A stretch of DNA of 64,000 nt, taken from NCBI RefSeq assembly GCF_000147335.1, contig NC_014502.1:227994-291993 (forward strand), given 5' to 3'. The notes below the pieces were generated by a model. That model did not search any database and was not told where the DNA came from. It saw nothing but the letters and a program-made list of their open reading frames with translations. This document shows positions 27,464 to 34,620 of the stretch, piece after piece (position 1 is the stretch's first letter; every line of letters begins with the position of its first letter). Made by a program: the position numbers and the translations under genes. The DNA is from Gloeothece verrucosa PCC 7822 (GTDB lineage: Bacteria > Cyanobacteriota > Cyanobacteriia > Cyanobacteriales > Microcystaceae).

Positions 27464-28084
27464 TTAGTTATCTTTGATGTTGAATTTTTCTTTGATCAGA
27501 TTCATCTGGTTCTTTAGCTCGAAGTAGGACGCACGAGCCAGATAATTTAATTCTTCGGGGGTATATTGGTCGCTGCTCTCACAAGCCAGAGGTAGCCAGA
27601 ACGCCCTGATCGAAAGAGCAATCAATTGCCGTCCCTTTCCCCACAGGAGATTATTTTTTTTGAAGAAACCTATTAGATGCCTTTCATCTTTTTTATCGTC
27701 CTTGAACGTGAGGGTAATTATCGATTCAGATGCCCGTTTATTGACTTTGTCCCTTTCCTTTTGAATTACCTGTTCTAAAAGTTTCTCTTCAACTCCGGAT
27801 TCGGCGCTCATTAAAATCTCCTGTTTGATCAAACGTCTTAAACATTTAGTTTTGTAACCAATCAATTCGGACTGTGTATAATGACTTGCTTCTCTCAAGG
27901 CTTTAACTAACCAGAAAGCACGAACCGCATCCCAAATTAAGTTAGATTCGCTAACGTAAGGATTAGTCCGAATAAATTTGAGTAAATCGCCATTAGGTTG
28001 CCCCACTTTCCCGGTTAACGTTATCGATAACTCTATCGGGTCCCCCTGTCGGAATAACGTATTAATCGAATTGGTCGGTGTCAT
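27464..28084 (-). CDS. Duplicated RAFWLPLAC-module protein, candidate partition adaptor
   Basis: 206 residues holding two copies of a module. VRAFWLVKALREASHYTQSEL lies near 52 and IRAFWLPLACESSDQYTPEEL near 157. Each is followed by a helix containing basic residues and preceded by LLKFIRTN or LIGFFKKNN. The gene before it (28062) has one copy of the same module. It overlaps that gene by 23 nt and is 10 nt before the ParA-like gene, so translation is probably coupled. ParM systems usually have a small DNA-binding adaptor (ParR) next to the actin-like ATPase; these two proteins are in its place. No homology to ParR is visible. Confidence 0.7.
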   Translation of the reverse strand: MTPTNSINTLFRQGDPIELSITLTGKVGQPNGDLLKFIRTNPYVSESNLIWDAVRAFWLVKALREASHYTQSELIGYKTKCLRRLIKQEILMSAESGVEEKLLEQVIQKERDKVNKRASESIITLTFKDDKKDERHLIGFFKKNNLLWGKGRQLIALSIRAFWLPLACESSDQYTPEELNYLARASYFELKNQMNLIKEKFNIKDN

Positions 28085-28496
28085 AATCGGTTCCCGTATT
28101 CGTCCTATTAAATGATTGTGTGGGTGGCAGGGGTACCGAAGAGTTTAAAGATAACTGAGTTGCGGCTCCGGCTCGAGTTAATGAAGCGAGATCGCTCTTT
28201 CGGTTGTCTTTAAGGTCTGATAGCTCTAATACCTTTATAAGATGCTCAATTTGCCCCTGTAAACAAGAAATGGCTTGCCTTCCCAGTTCCCTTATCTGTT
28301 CTCGGTCGTACCTTCCCGATTTTTGACAGGCGAGGGGTAACCAGAATGCCCTCAGCGCCTCGATCACCATTTCTTTAGTGGTCGCCAGGGGATAATCCTT
28401 GACGAATCTGAGCAACTCATAATCGGGACTGCTCCTCTCGCGCTGTATTCGCAATTCCATCGTCTCCCGTCTCCGTGTTTTTGAAAGCTCATCCAT
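28062..28496 (-). CDS. RAFWLPLAC-module protein, candidate partition adaptor
   Basis: 144 residues. The N-terminus is basic (KTRRRETMELRIQRERS). The module LLRFVKDYPL...EALRAFWLPLACQKSGRYDREQIRELGRQA occurs once, as given in part, at about 28-80. A serine/threonine/glycine-rich tail follows. The N-terminus MELRIQRERS resembles the short beta strand of ribbon-helix-helix DNA binders, and ParR proteins use that fold, but this is only suggestive. GGAGCG precedes the ATG closely. It lies 25 nt behind the actin-like gene. Confidence 0.7.
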   Translation of the reverse strand: MDELSKTRRRETMELRIQRERSSPDYELLRFVKDYPLATTKEMVIEALRAFWLPLACQKSGRYDREQIRELGRQAISCLQGQIEHLIKVLELSDLKDNRKSDLASLTRAGAATQLSLNSSVPLPPTQSFNRTNTGTDYDTDQFD

Positions 28497-28521
28497 CGCT
28501 CCGACACCATCTCACTTCTTC

Positions 28522-29640
28522 TTAAGCGACAACAGATGGGGTCGAAGGAACGACACCGCAGAAATAATCCCAGATACACCAGATATCTGCCCATCTGTTT
28601 CCCATTCCCCATTCTTGAATATCATCGGGCATGGTAAGCTTGGCGTGTAAGTAAATATCCTTGTCACTGAACAATTCAAATAACATCTTTTTGAGATAAT
28701 CTGCCGTTCCCCCACACAACAGCACCTCACCCACATCGGGGGGCAATACATCCGTTAACCAGTTCGCCACTTGGATCTCGTATTGCCGACGAACCGCAAC
28801 GATCGCTTTCTTGAGTCGGATCAATTCATCTTCTTTATCGGCTTTATCTCGATATCGCAGCACTTTAGTTAGGGGTTCATCGCTTCTCCCGTCTCCGTAC
28901 AGCGCGAGCGCCGGAGTTAGAGATTGATCGTTGTACCCTGCCGTCTCTTTGATGACACCCCGTATGAATTTGGCAAAGCCGAGGTCGGTTGTTAGATATT
29001 CGCCTTTCTTACCCCGATTGAAGACCAATGTGCTGATATTGCGATAGCCGAGCATCACTACGGCCACATTGGTATTATATATGTTCTCTTTACCCCGCTT
29101 GGCCTTATGGTACATGAACAAGCCGCCCCCCTCCGGCTTGCAATCAAATTCGACCAAATTTACCCTCATCTTCCCAGTGGGCGTTTCAAAAACTTTCAAC
29201 GCTTCCTTCAAGGCACTTTCCAAATTGTCTTTATCTTTGTACTCGCCCGGCGGTAACACCGTCGCCAGCGACAATCTCAACTGTGAGGGAAGATTGAACA
29301 TTTCTTTGAGTACCCACACGGCTGCCGCTATCTTGGGAATGGCCAGGGACATCTTCGGCTGTGACAGCATTGGCGTAACCGTCGCCTGACATCTGGCCAG
29401 GTATCCCACTGCCAAATATTTTCCGCCCAGTCCCACCCAGGCGCAATCCTTCGGTAATACCCCCGCGTCGTACTCACTTAACAACTCACGAGGAACTTGA
29501 ATCATCTCCGGCTCCATCGCAATAACCGATCTAAGGACGAAATTCAATCCGCCGATGATCTTCGTAGAAGATCCTCCGCCGTCTATTGCCATTATCAAGC
29601 TTTGCCGGGAAGAAGTTCCCGACTTTTTTTTACCCGTCAT
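28522..29640 (-). CDS. parM: Actin-like ATPase, ParM/Alp type
   Basis: About 372 residues from the ATG at 29640 (MTGKKKSGTSSRQ), chosen for GAGG 9 nt upstream; the open frame runs further back but has no good start. MAIDGGGSSTKIIGG at 17-31 is the phosphate-1 loop of the actin/Hsp70 fold. TDLGFAKFIRGV fits the second phosphate loop and VLLCGGTADYLKK the adenosine motif. ParM-like filaments push sister plasmids apart. A palindromic site (29676-29704) sits in its leader and is a likely operator or centromere. It begins a leftward operon with two RAFWLPLAC proteins and a ParA-like ATPase. Confidence 0.8.
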   Translation of the reverse strand: MTGKKKSGTSSRQSLIMAIDGGGSSTKIIGGLNFVLRSVIAMEPEMIQVPRELLSEYDAGVLPKDCAWVGLGGKYLAVGYLARCQATVTPMLSQPKMSLAIPKIAAAVWVLKEMFNLPSQLRLSLATVLPPGEYKDKDNLESALKEALKVFETPTGKMRVNLVEFDCKPEGGGLFMYHKAKRGKENIYNTNVAVVMLGYRNISTLVFNRGKKGEYLTTDLGFAKFIRGVIKETAGYNDQSLTPALALYGDGRSDEPLTKVLRYRDKADKEDELIRLKKAIVAVRRQYEIQVANWLTDVLPPDVGEVLLCGGTADYLKKMLFELFSDKDIYLHAKLTMPDDIQEWGMGNRWADIWCIWDYFCGVVPSTPSVVA

Positions 29641-29675
29641 ATTGACATCCTCAAAAAACACTGATTTTTGACTTT

Positions 29676-29704
29676 TCCGAAACACGTAAATACGTCGTTT
29701 CGGA
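29676..29704. promoter_or_regulatory. Nested palindrome upstream of the actin-like gene
   Basis: TCCGAAAC and GTTTCGGA are perfect 8-bp outer arms around an inner palindrome ACGTA-AA-TACGT. It lies 36 nt upstream of the ATG on the minus strand. Position and symmetry fit an operator or part of a centromere for the partition operon. Confidence 0.6.
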
Positions 29705-29937
29705 CATTGATTCCGGCCATTACCTCTCCAGGTTTTTAGCCCAAAAAAGTCGTCTCGATGTATTCTCCATATATACCACATGACCCAAAAGCGATTTTGG
29801 CTCGGAAATAGCTCAAAGAGCGAACTCAACCATCACGGGATAACTACAGAATGTAGCACTCAACAATACAACTTAGCAAGCCATGCCTATGTCATGACAA
29901 ATTGGCGATCGCTCCTTCTCCTAAGACGGCAGGCTTG

Positions 29938-29956
29938 GCAGGGGGACACCCCCTGC
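29938..29956. repeat. GC-rich hairpin GCAGGGGG-ACA-CCCCCTGC
   Basis: A perfect 8-bp stem with a 3-nt loop in the non-coding region 29641-30412. Similar G/C-run hairpins occur dispersed in cyanobacterial genomes. Confidence 0.6.
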
Positions 29957-30080
29957 ACCCCCAATTAAAGGCATCTACGAGTTTATCTTTTCTTAAGGTT
30001 TATCAAACTAGATCCCGGACAACTAAAAATAAATTAGTATCCTTCGCTCAACAATTCACTGAAAAATAATTTGTCCAAGG

Positions 30081-30412
30081 TCTTGCCATAGTTAATGTGC
30101 TATGGCAAGATATTTAAATCGACACCACCATCAGACAATTTTTATCAACCCATCTATCAATTCTGACAGATCACCACCCGACTATTGATAGACACTCAAT
30201 AGTATTTACTCAAAATTCCCAATAACACTCTTACTATCTTGTACAGCCAGATAGTCGAGGGTTAGACTTTTCATTGATCATTGGTTAAAAGAACCCTTCT
30301 TCCCCTCGATTCTGACAAGAATAAGTGTAATTGCTCGTATCTCCGCACTTTGGGGCAATAGTTTCATTTCCTAATAACCACAATCAAGAACTAATTAAAG
30401 AGTTTTAACATC
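30081..30412. other. Candidate oriT: inverted-repeat-rich region upstream of mobilisation genes
   Basis: No gene is seen in 29641-30412. The part next to the mobilisation genes has three inverted repeats. TCTTGCCATAG/CTATGGCAAGA (30081-30110) is an 11-bp perfect pair with an 8-nt loop. ACTATTGA/TCAATAGT (30181-30203) is an 8-bp perfect pair with a 7-nt loop. GGGTT...CTTTT/AAAAG.AACCC (30259-30296) is imperfect. A segment AATAAGTGTAATTGC (about 30319-30334) follows. In MOBP plasmids oriT lies just upstream of mobC and the relaxase gene, with the nick site beside an inverted repeat. The location fits well; the exact nick cannot be read off. Confidence 0.55.
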
Positions 30413-30766
30413 ATGACAGAACTTCGAGACGAAAAATTTCAACTTCGCTTAACCAAACAGGAAAAAGCTAAAGCTGACCGAATGGCGTTGGGTTTAGGGA
30501 TGTCATTGAGTGCCATATTCCGTTCTGTTATTTACAGAAACTTTTCGATTCTGGAAATTCCTGATGTCAATCTTAGGACTTATCTCAAACTGGGAAGAAT
30601 CAGCAATAACATCAATCAAATCGCCAAAGTCCTCAATTATCATCAAAAAGTTAATACTTCTATCCCTTACGAGTTTTTATTTGACCTTAAAGAACAGATC
30701 GCCAATTTGTCAACTCAAATCAATCAAGTTCGCTCTCAACTGATCCATGATAGCAAAACAGATTAA
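30413..30766 (+). CDS. mobC: MobC-like relaxosome accessory protein
   Basis: 117 residues. The N-terminus (EKFQLRLTKQEKAKADRMALGLGMSLSAIFRSVI) has the strand-helix-helix pattern of a ribbon-helix-helix DNA binder. The C-terminal half holds the MobC motif: LKLGRISNNINQIAKVLN resembles the L-x-x-I-G-N-N-L-N-Q-I-A-x-x-x-N signature. In the family this protein opens the strands at oriT and helps the relaxase bind. It overlaps the relaxase gene by 20 nt, a usual sign of coupling. The candidate oriT lies directly upstream. Confidence 0.85.
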   Translation: MTELRDEKFQLRLTKQEKAKADRMALGLGMSLSAIFRSVIYRNFSILEIPDVNLRTYLKLGRISNNINQIAKVLNYHQKVNTSIPYEFLFDLKEQIANLSTQINQVRSQLIHDSKTD

Positions 30767-31625
30767 GGGAACCAATTTCTATGGCTGTCTGGCTTACGTT
30801 CTGGGGAGAACGGGTCGCGTTATCATCGACACTAACGTGGGAATTACATCTCCGGCTGAACTGGCAACACAATTCGATTCATACTGCCAACGTAATCCAA
30901 GGGTTAGACGGCCAGTCTATCACGCTATGCTTTCTCTGGCCGAAGGGGAGAAACTCGACCCGGCTTCGTGGAAGGCTATAGCATCGGATTTCATGAGGCA
31001 TCAGAAGTTCACCAACGTCCCGTATCTCGTCGTCCAACACAATGAAAAGAATCACGATCACATCCATATTGTAGCCGCTAGAGTCAGAACAAATGGCACT
31101 TGTGTGAGGGACTCTTGGGATTATTTGCAAGGGCAGAAGGCTGTACGGCATTTAGAGGAGAAATATGGTCTTAAACCCCCCCAACCGAAACGATATAAAT
31201 TTAGAGAAACCGAAGGGGCAAAGTTAAATGATTATCATCCTGAAGAAAAACATGAGCAACGCGCTCATTATCTCTTAAAAACCACAATTGACAGCATTTA
31301 TCCCCATTGTTATTCTTTGATTGAACTGGCTAAAATGCTACTTGAACAGGGCATTAAACTCGAAATCCGAAAAACTAAGCGTACCAATACAGTACAGGGT
31401 GTACGTTACCAAATTGGGAAATTCAAGTTTAGCGGCACTCAATTGGGAAAAGACTACACACTCCCCGGGCTAACCTATAAAAGCCAACGAACACATCAGT
31501 TAACCTTTAATCCTTTTTCAGATCTTGCCCTTATTGAGTCGCTCAAACTTTCTCAAAAAGAAAATGAACAAGAAACTCATGAAATCCTTCAAAAGCCACG
31601 CCCTACTCGAACCTTAAGAAGGTGA
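30747..31625 (+). CDS. mobA: MOBP-like relaxase (VirD2/MobA family)
   Basis: 292 residues. The N-terminal relaxase domain has FYGCLAYVLG near 11 (the motif-I region with the candidate nicking tyrosine Y12) and RPVYHAMLSLAEGEKL near 56-70. The metal-binding histidine motif is VQHNEKNHDHIHIVAAR with H98, H103, H105 and H107. The enzyme would nick oriT, bind covalently to the 5' end and pilot the strand through the T4SS. It is short, lacks a helicase or primase domain, and has a basic C-terminus (KPRPTRTLRR), which often serves as a transfer signal. The overlap with mobC supports the call. Confidence 0.85.
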   Translation: MIAKQIKGTNFYGCLAYVLGRTGRVIIDTNVGITSPAELATQFDSYCQRNPRVRRPVYHAMLSLAEGEKLDPASWKAIASDFMRHQKFTNVPYLVVQHNEKNHDHIHIVAARVRTNGTCVRDSWDYLQGQKAVRHLEEKYGLKPPQPKRYKFRETEGAKLNDYHPEEKHEQRAHYLLKTTIDSIYPHCYSLIELAKMLLEQGIKLEIRKTKRTNTVQGVRYQIGKFKFSGTQLGKDYTLPGLTYKSQRTHQLTFNPFSDLALIESLKLSQKENEQETHEILQKPRPTRTLRR

Positions 31626-31692
31626 ATTGATTTTTGGATTTTAACTCGATTCAATAAATTTTCCGAAATTTTTGTAGTGAGGAGATTAACTC

Positions 31693-32097
31693 ATGCTAAA
31701 TTCCACTCCCAACACCTTAACCGTAAAAATCATCAATAATCAAGAGCTAGAAATTATTGCTCAAGGCGAAAATTTTCTTGTGGATTTAGAAGCCGCTTTA
31801 AAGATTTTAGGGAAAAGCCTTGAATGGTGGAGAACATTCCCGCCCGGGAAAACTAAGCGGCTAAAGAATAAGGGCTTTTCCGGACAAATTGAAACCTGTA
31901 ACATTTTCTCCGCTAATAAATCCGTTAAAAATCTCCAAACAATATCTTATAAAGACTGGTTAGTCTTAACTTCATACTTGGCTGAAAAGCGAAATATTCA
32001 AGCCATCAACTTATTAACTTACTTGGCTCAGGAAGGACTGCAAAATCAACTCAACACATTTTTAAAGAAGCCGGCAGGAATTCCCTTACACTTTTGA
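31693..32097 (+). CDS. Hypothetical protein next to the relaxase
   Basis: 134 residues with GAGGAG 9 nt upstream of the ATG. NTLTVKIINNQELEIIAQGENFLVDLEAALKIL, then SLEWWRTFPPGKTKRL, then YKDWLVLTSYLAEKRNIQAINLLTYLAQEGLQNQL. The last part is a helical region of a kind I associate with cyanobacterial proteins similar to phage antirepressor or KilA-type modules, but this is weak. A strong hairpin follows the gene. It may belong to the mobilisation operon. Confidence 0.6.
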   Translation: MLNSTPNTLTVKIINNQELEIIAQGENFLVDLEAALKILGKSLEWWRTFPPGKTKRLKNKGFSGQIETCNIFSANKSVKNLQTISYKDWLVLTSYLAEKRNIQAINLLTYLAQEGLQNQLNTFLKKPAGIPLHF

Positions 32098-32102
32098 GCT
32101 AA

Positions 32103-32140
32103 GGGATAAAAGTCGGGTGTTAAAAATCCGACTTTTCCCT
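32103..32140 (+). terminator. Terminator-like hairpin
   Basis: AAAAGTCGG and CCGACTTTT form a perfect 9-bp stem with outer AGGG/CCCT pairing, 6 nt after the stop at 32097. The T-run is inside the stem. Confidence 0.65.
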
Positions 32141-32248
32141 AAACTCTAACGAATTTTATCGGGTTTTATCCTTAAAAATTAGGTTTTTAAGGACTTGTGC
32201 ATAATGGGATAAGATCTAAGTTTAACCTCTATTTCTACTCGAAAAATT

Positions 32249-32863
32249 TCAAACCACTAATCCAGTTCTTAACGCTATGACCACTAAATGAGTTTTATCT
32301 TTAGCATTTAATTTTTCCCTTAAATCGGTCATATAATTTTTTAAAGTATTTAGGGAAATGTCAAGAGCTTCAGCAATCTCGGTATAACTGTATCCGTAAG
32401 ACAAATAATGCAACATCTTTTGTTCTTGGGAAGAAATGAAAGTTTTTTTGACCAGTTCATAATATATATCTAATCTTCGTATGCTAACAGGTAGCTCACC
32501 TACAGATTGAGAGAGAACTATCTTGTCTAATTGTTGAATTAATGGTAATGAGGAAAATATACAAGCATCGCCACCATTGGTGCTATCCCACGTCAGGACA
32601 AATACTGATGGATAAACTTCCTTAATCCAAGATGCGATTGTTGTTTGTTCTGGATGGGAAATCAGAAAAAAATCGGGTTTAACTTTTTCTAAAGTGGGAC
32701 AGATTTGATCGACTGATGAAATAATTGAAATTATTTTATATTTATTCGATGTGCTTAAAATCTCTTGAATTCCTCGTTTTAAGCAGAAATTGTTCGAGAA
32801 AATGATTAAACTCCACTGAGACCGGAAATTGGGGACATTTTGTGTTTCAATGAGGAGATCCAT
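32249..32863 (-). CDS. LuxR/NarL-type regulator with degenerate receiver
   Basis: 204 residues. The C-terminal 65 residues are a LuxR-type helix-turn-helix: ISSQEQKMLHYLSYGYSYTEIAEALDISLNTLKNYMTDLREKLNAKDKTHLV, as given in part. The N-terminal 130 residues follow the receiver pattern, but the stretch KPDFFLISHP has serine where the phosphate-accepting aspartate should be. It therefore probably does not respond to a classical kinase. It lies between the mobilisation and T4SS operons and is a good candidate to control transfer genes, by position only. No ribosome site is obvious. Confidence 0.8.
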   Translation of the reverse strand: MDLLIETQNVPNFRSQWSLIIFSNNFCLKRGIQEILSTSNKYKIISIISSVDQICPTLEKVKPDFFLISHPEQTTIASWIKEVYPSVFVLTWDSTNGGDACIFSSLPLIQQLDKIVLSQSVGELPVSIRRLDIYYELVKKTFISSQEQKMLHYLSYGYSYTEIAEALDISLNTLKNYMTDLREKLNAKDKTHLVVIALRTGLVV

Positions 32864-32949
32864 TTCTTTTACTTAAGGGTTTTATCTTATTTAAATAATT
32901 TTAGAGACTATCTAAGACAAAGCACAAAAACATCTGTATTTAGTAATAA

Positions 32950-33120
32950 ATTTTAAAAAACTTAAAAGAACTAGAAACTAATACAAAGAGAGAAAAAGAA
33001 ATCGAGGAAAAGCCGAACAGCGATAAGGGAACCGGGCCAATTATCAGTAAACTCAAAAGTTTTGCCGCCACTCAACTAAAAATAAGACCGAAGAAAATCT
33101 GCCAACAGTTAGAAATTTAA
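32950..33120 (+). pseudogene. Possible gene remnant without a start codon
   Basis: A frame open from a stop at 32947 to TAA at 33118 reads KNLKELETNTKREKEIEEKP, then SDKGTGPIISKLKSFAATQLKIRPKKIC. The basic second half looks like real protein. There is no ATG, GTG or TTG with a ribosome site. It may be the 3' end of a decayed gene. The rest of 32864-33116 shows nothing. Confidence 0.3.
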
Positions 33121-33353
33121 GCAAAAATCATTAAATAAGTAAAAATACTAAAACCAATTTTGCTCCAAACAGGAAACCCAAATAGGGGACAAATAATTAT
33201 AGCTTGGGCCCCTAAAAGCAAGCTCAAGATTATAACAGATGATGTTAGCCCACCTGCCAGCAATATTCCCACTGCTAAAAACAAGCAGACTCCAAAGATG
33301 CTCCATTGTAAAAAAGAGTCGATTCTATCAATTTCTTCCTTGTGTTTGTTCAT
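33117..33353 (-). CDS. Small two-span membrane protein, hypothetical
   Basis: 78 residues. A charged N-terminus (MNKHKEEIDRIDSF) is followed by hydrophobic segments (IFGVCLFLAVGILLAGG, VIILSLLLGAQAIIICPLFGF, FSIFTYLMIF). No ribosome site is clear. It is upstream of and divergent from the T4SS operon. The 33354-33598 stretch between them holds no gene; an AT-rich promoter region is likely but no clean -35/-10 pair is seen. Confidence 0.5.
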   Translation of the reverse strand: MNKHKEEIDRIDSFLQWSIFGVCLFLAVGILLAGGLTSSVIILSLLLGAQAIIICPLFGFPVWSKIGFSIFTYLMIFA

Positions 33354-33682
33354 TGTTCAAACTCAATTTTTAATAGCTGCTAATACTACCATATATGAAG
33401 CTAAATAAAATCCAAAAAGAAAATTAAGATTTTCCCCCCCTATCAAAAGTACCCCTCCCCTCTGAAGCCTGAAACCCTTTATTTCTCGTCAAAACTCCCT
33501 TTATTTTTTTTTAATGGCTTTTTTTGAATTTTTTCCCATCCAGTTTAGATAAGCATTTCAGATAGTTTTTTTTAACTTTTATTTATTAACAAAACTTAAT
33601 GTCGACACCTTACCAAAAGTACCTACCGCTCTTAAAAAACAAAAAGTATCTTTATTGCTATGGAATTTTTGAGGAGTTGCAG

Positions 33683-34297
33683 ATGACGCTATCAGTTAAA
33701 ACAAAACCACGAAGAGGGATTACTGAAAAGATTAAACAGATATCCCTCAAAGAATGGTTCCTCCTTTCTTGGTGTGCCTTGATTCTCAATATAGGCGGCT
33801 CATTAATTCGCTCAGGAACGGTAGGAGCAATAGGATTATTGGGGTTTAGCATTTGGGTGCTATTGGCACTGTTTGCCGTTTACATTGGCGATCACCCCAC
33901 CCGACGCATAGCTCTTTTACAAAAGACGTTAGATAAATACGGATTTATCCCCGTCGTTTGGTTGCTATCGTTTTTAATCCTTTTTCTGGATAAATTAGCC
34001 CTACCGACTTTCGCACAAACGGCCAATAATGGTGGCATTAACGGCTTTTTCTTCAACAACATTAAGCAAAAAGCGACAGATTTTTTAAATACAAATGCCA
34101 ATGCTTCCGGTGCGGTTCCGATTTTGAATTTTGGCTTTGCGGTTCTGCAAATTCTTATGCTTCTTTATATCGCTTGGTCCATCGCTAAAGTGATTCAGGC
34201 GGCACGGGAAGATGAAGATTGGAAGCAGGCGGCAAAAACCCCATTGATCGTGCTATTCGCGGTTACCGCCGGAGATTTTGCCGTTCAACTAATTTAA
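33683..34297 (+). CDS. VirB2-like pilin precursor
   Basis: 204 residues from the ATG at 33683, chosen for GAGGAG 6 nt upstream; the open frame extends to 33599 without a site. A long leader contains membrane segments (WFLLSWCALILNIGG, IGLLGFSIWVLLALFAV, FIPVVWLLSFLILFL). PTFAQTANN near residue 112 then resembles a signal-peptidase site. The mature part holds two more hydrophobic segments (AVPILNFGFAVLQILMLLYIAW and TPLIVLFAVTAGDFAVQL) around a charged loop, as in VirB2/TrbC pilins. It is first in the T4SS operon and directly before a VirB3-like gene, which supports the call. Confidence 0.7.
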   Translation: MTLSVKTKPRRGITEKIKQISLKEWFLLSWCALILNIGGSLIRSGTVGAIGLLGFSIWVLLALFAVYIGDHPTRRIALLQKTLDKYGFIPVVWLLSFLILFLDKLALPTFAQTANNGGINGFFFNNIKQKATDFLNTNANASGAVPILNFGFAVLQILMLLYIAWSIAKVIQAAREDEDWKQAAKTPLIVLFAVTAGDFAVQLI

Positions 34298-34320
34298 GTT
34301 GAAATAAGGAACTCACGAAG

Positions 34321-34620
34321 ATGAATGACAGCGATTTCATTAGGGTAAATAAAACCTTAGACAAAACGCCTTCTATCCTATTTATGCCGGGAGATCAGGC
34401 AGTAAGTTGGATGATTATTGCTGGTGTTTCCTACTACATCGGTAAACAGTTATTACAACTGTCATGGATTTGGACGATATTAATAGCCGCTTGGGGTATT
34501 GGGACATTCTGGTTACTTACCGCCAACGGATATCATCGGTTCTTCTCCCGTCTTTTGAATGCACCCTTATGGACTCGCGCCATTACCACCTATACTCCAC
34601 TGCTATTTGACCATGACTAA
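34321..34620 (+). CDS. VirB3-like inner-membrane T4SS protein
   Basis: 99 residues. VNKTLDKTPSILFMPGDQAV, then two membrane helices (WMIIAGVSYYIGKQLL and WIWTILIAAWGIGTFWLLTA). This size and layout fit VirB3/TrbD proteins. The stop overlaps the start of the VirB4 gene by 8 nt, the usual VirB3-VirB4 coupling. Confidence 0.75.
   Translation: MNDSDFIRVNKTLDKTPSILFMPGDQAVSWMIIAGVSYYIGKQLLQLSWIWTILIAAWGIGTFWLLTANGYHRFFSRLLNAPLWTRAITTYTPLLFDHD

Noticed and set aside
29641..29829. N-terminal extension of the actin-like ATPase
   Set aside because: The frame is open but lacks a family pattern, covers the leader palindrome, and the ATG at 29640 has a good ribosome site.
29780..29968. 62-codon plus-strand ORF in the intergenic region
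   Set aside because: It covers a GC hairpin, has no ribosome site and no protein-like pattern.
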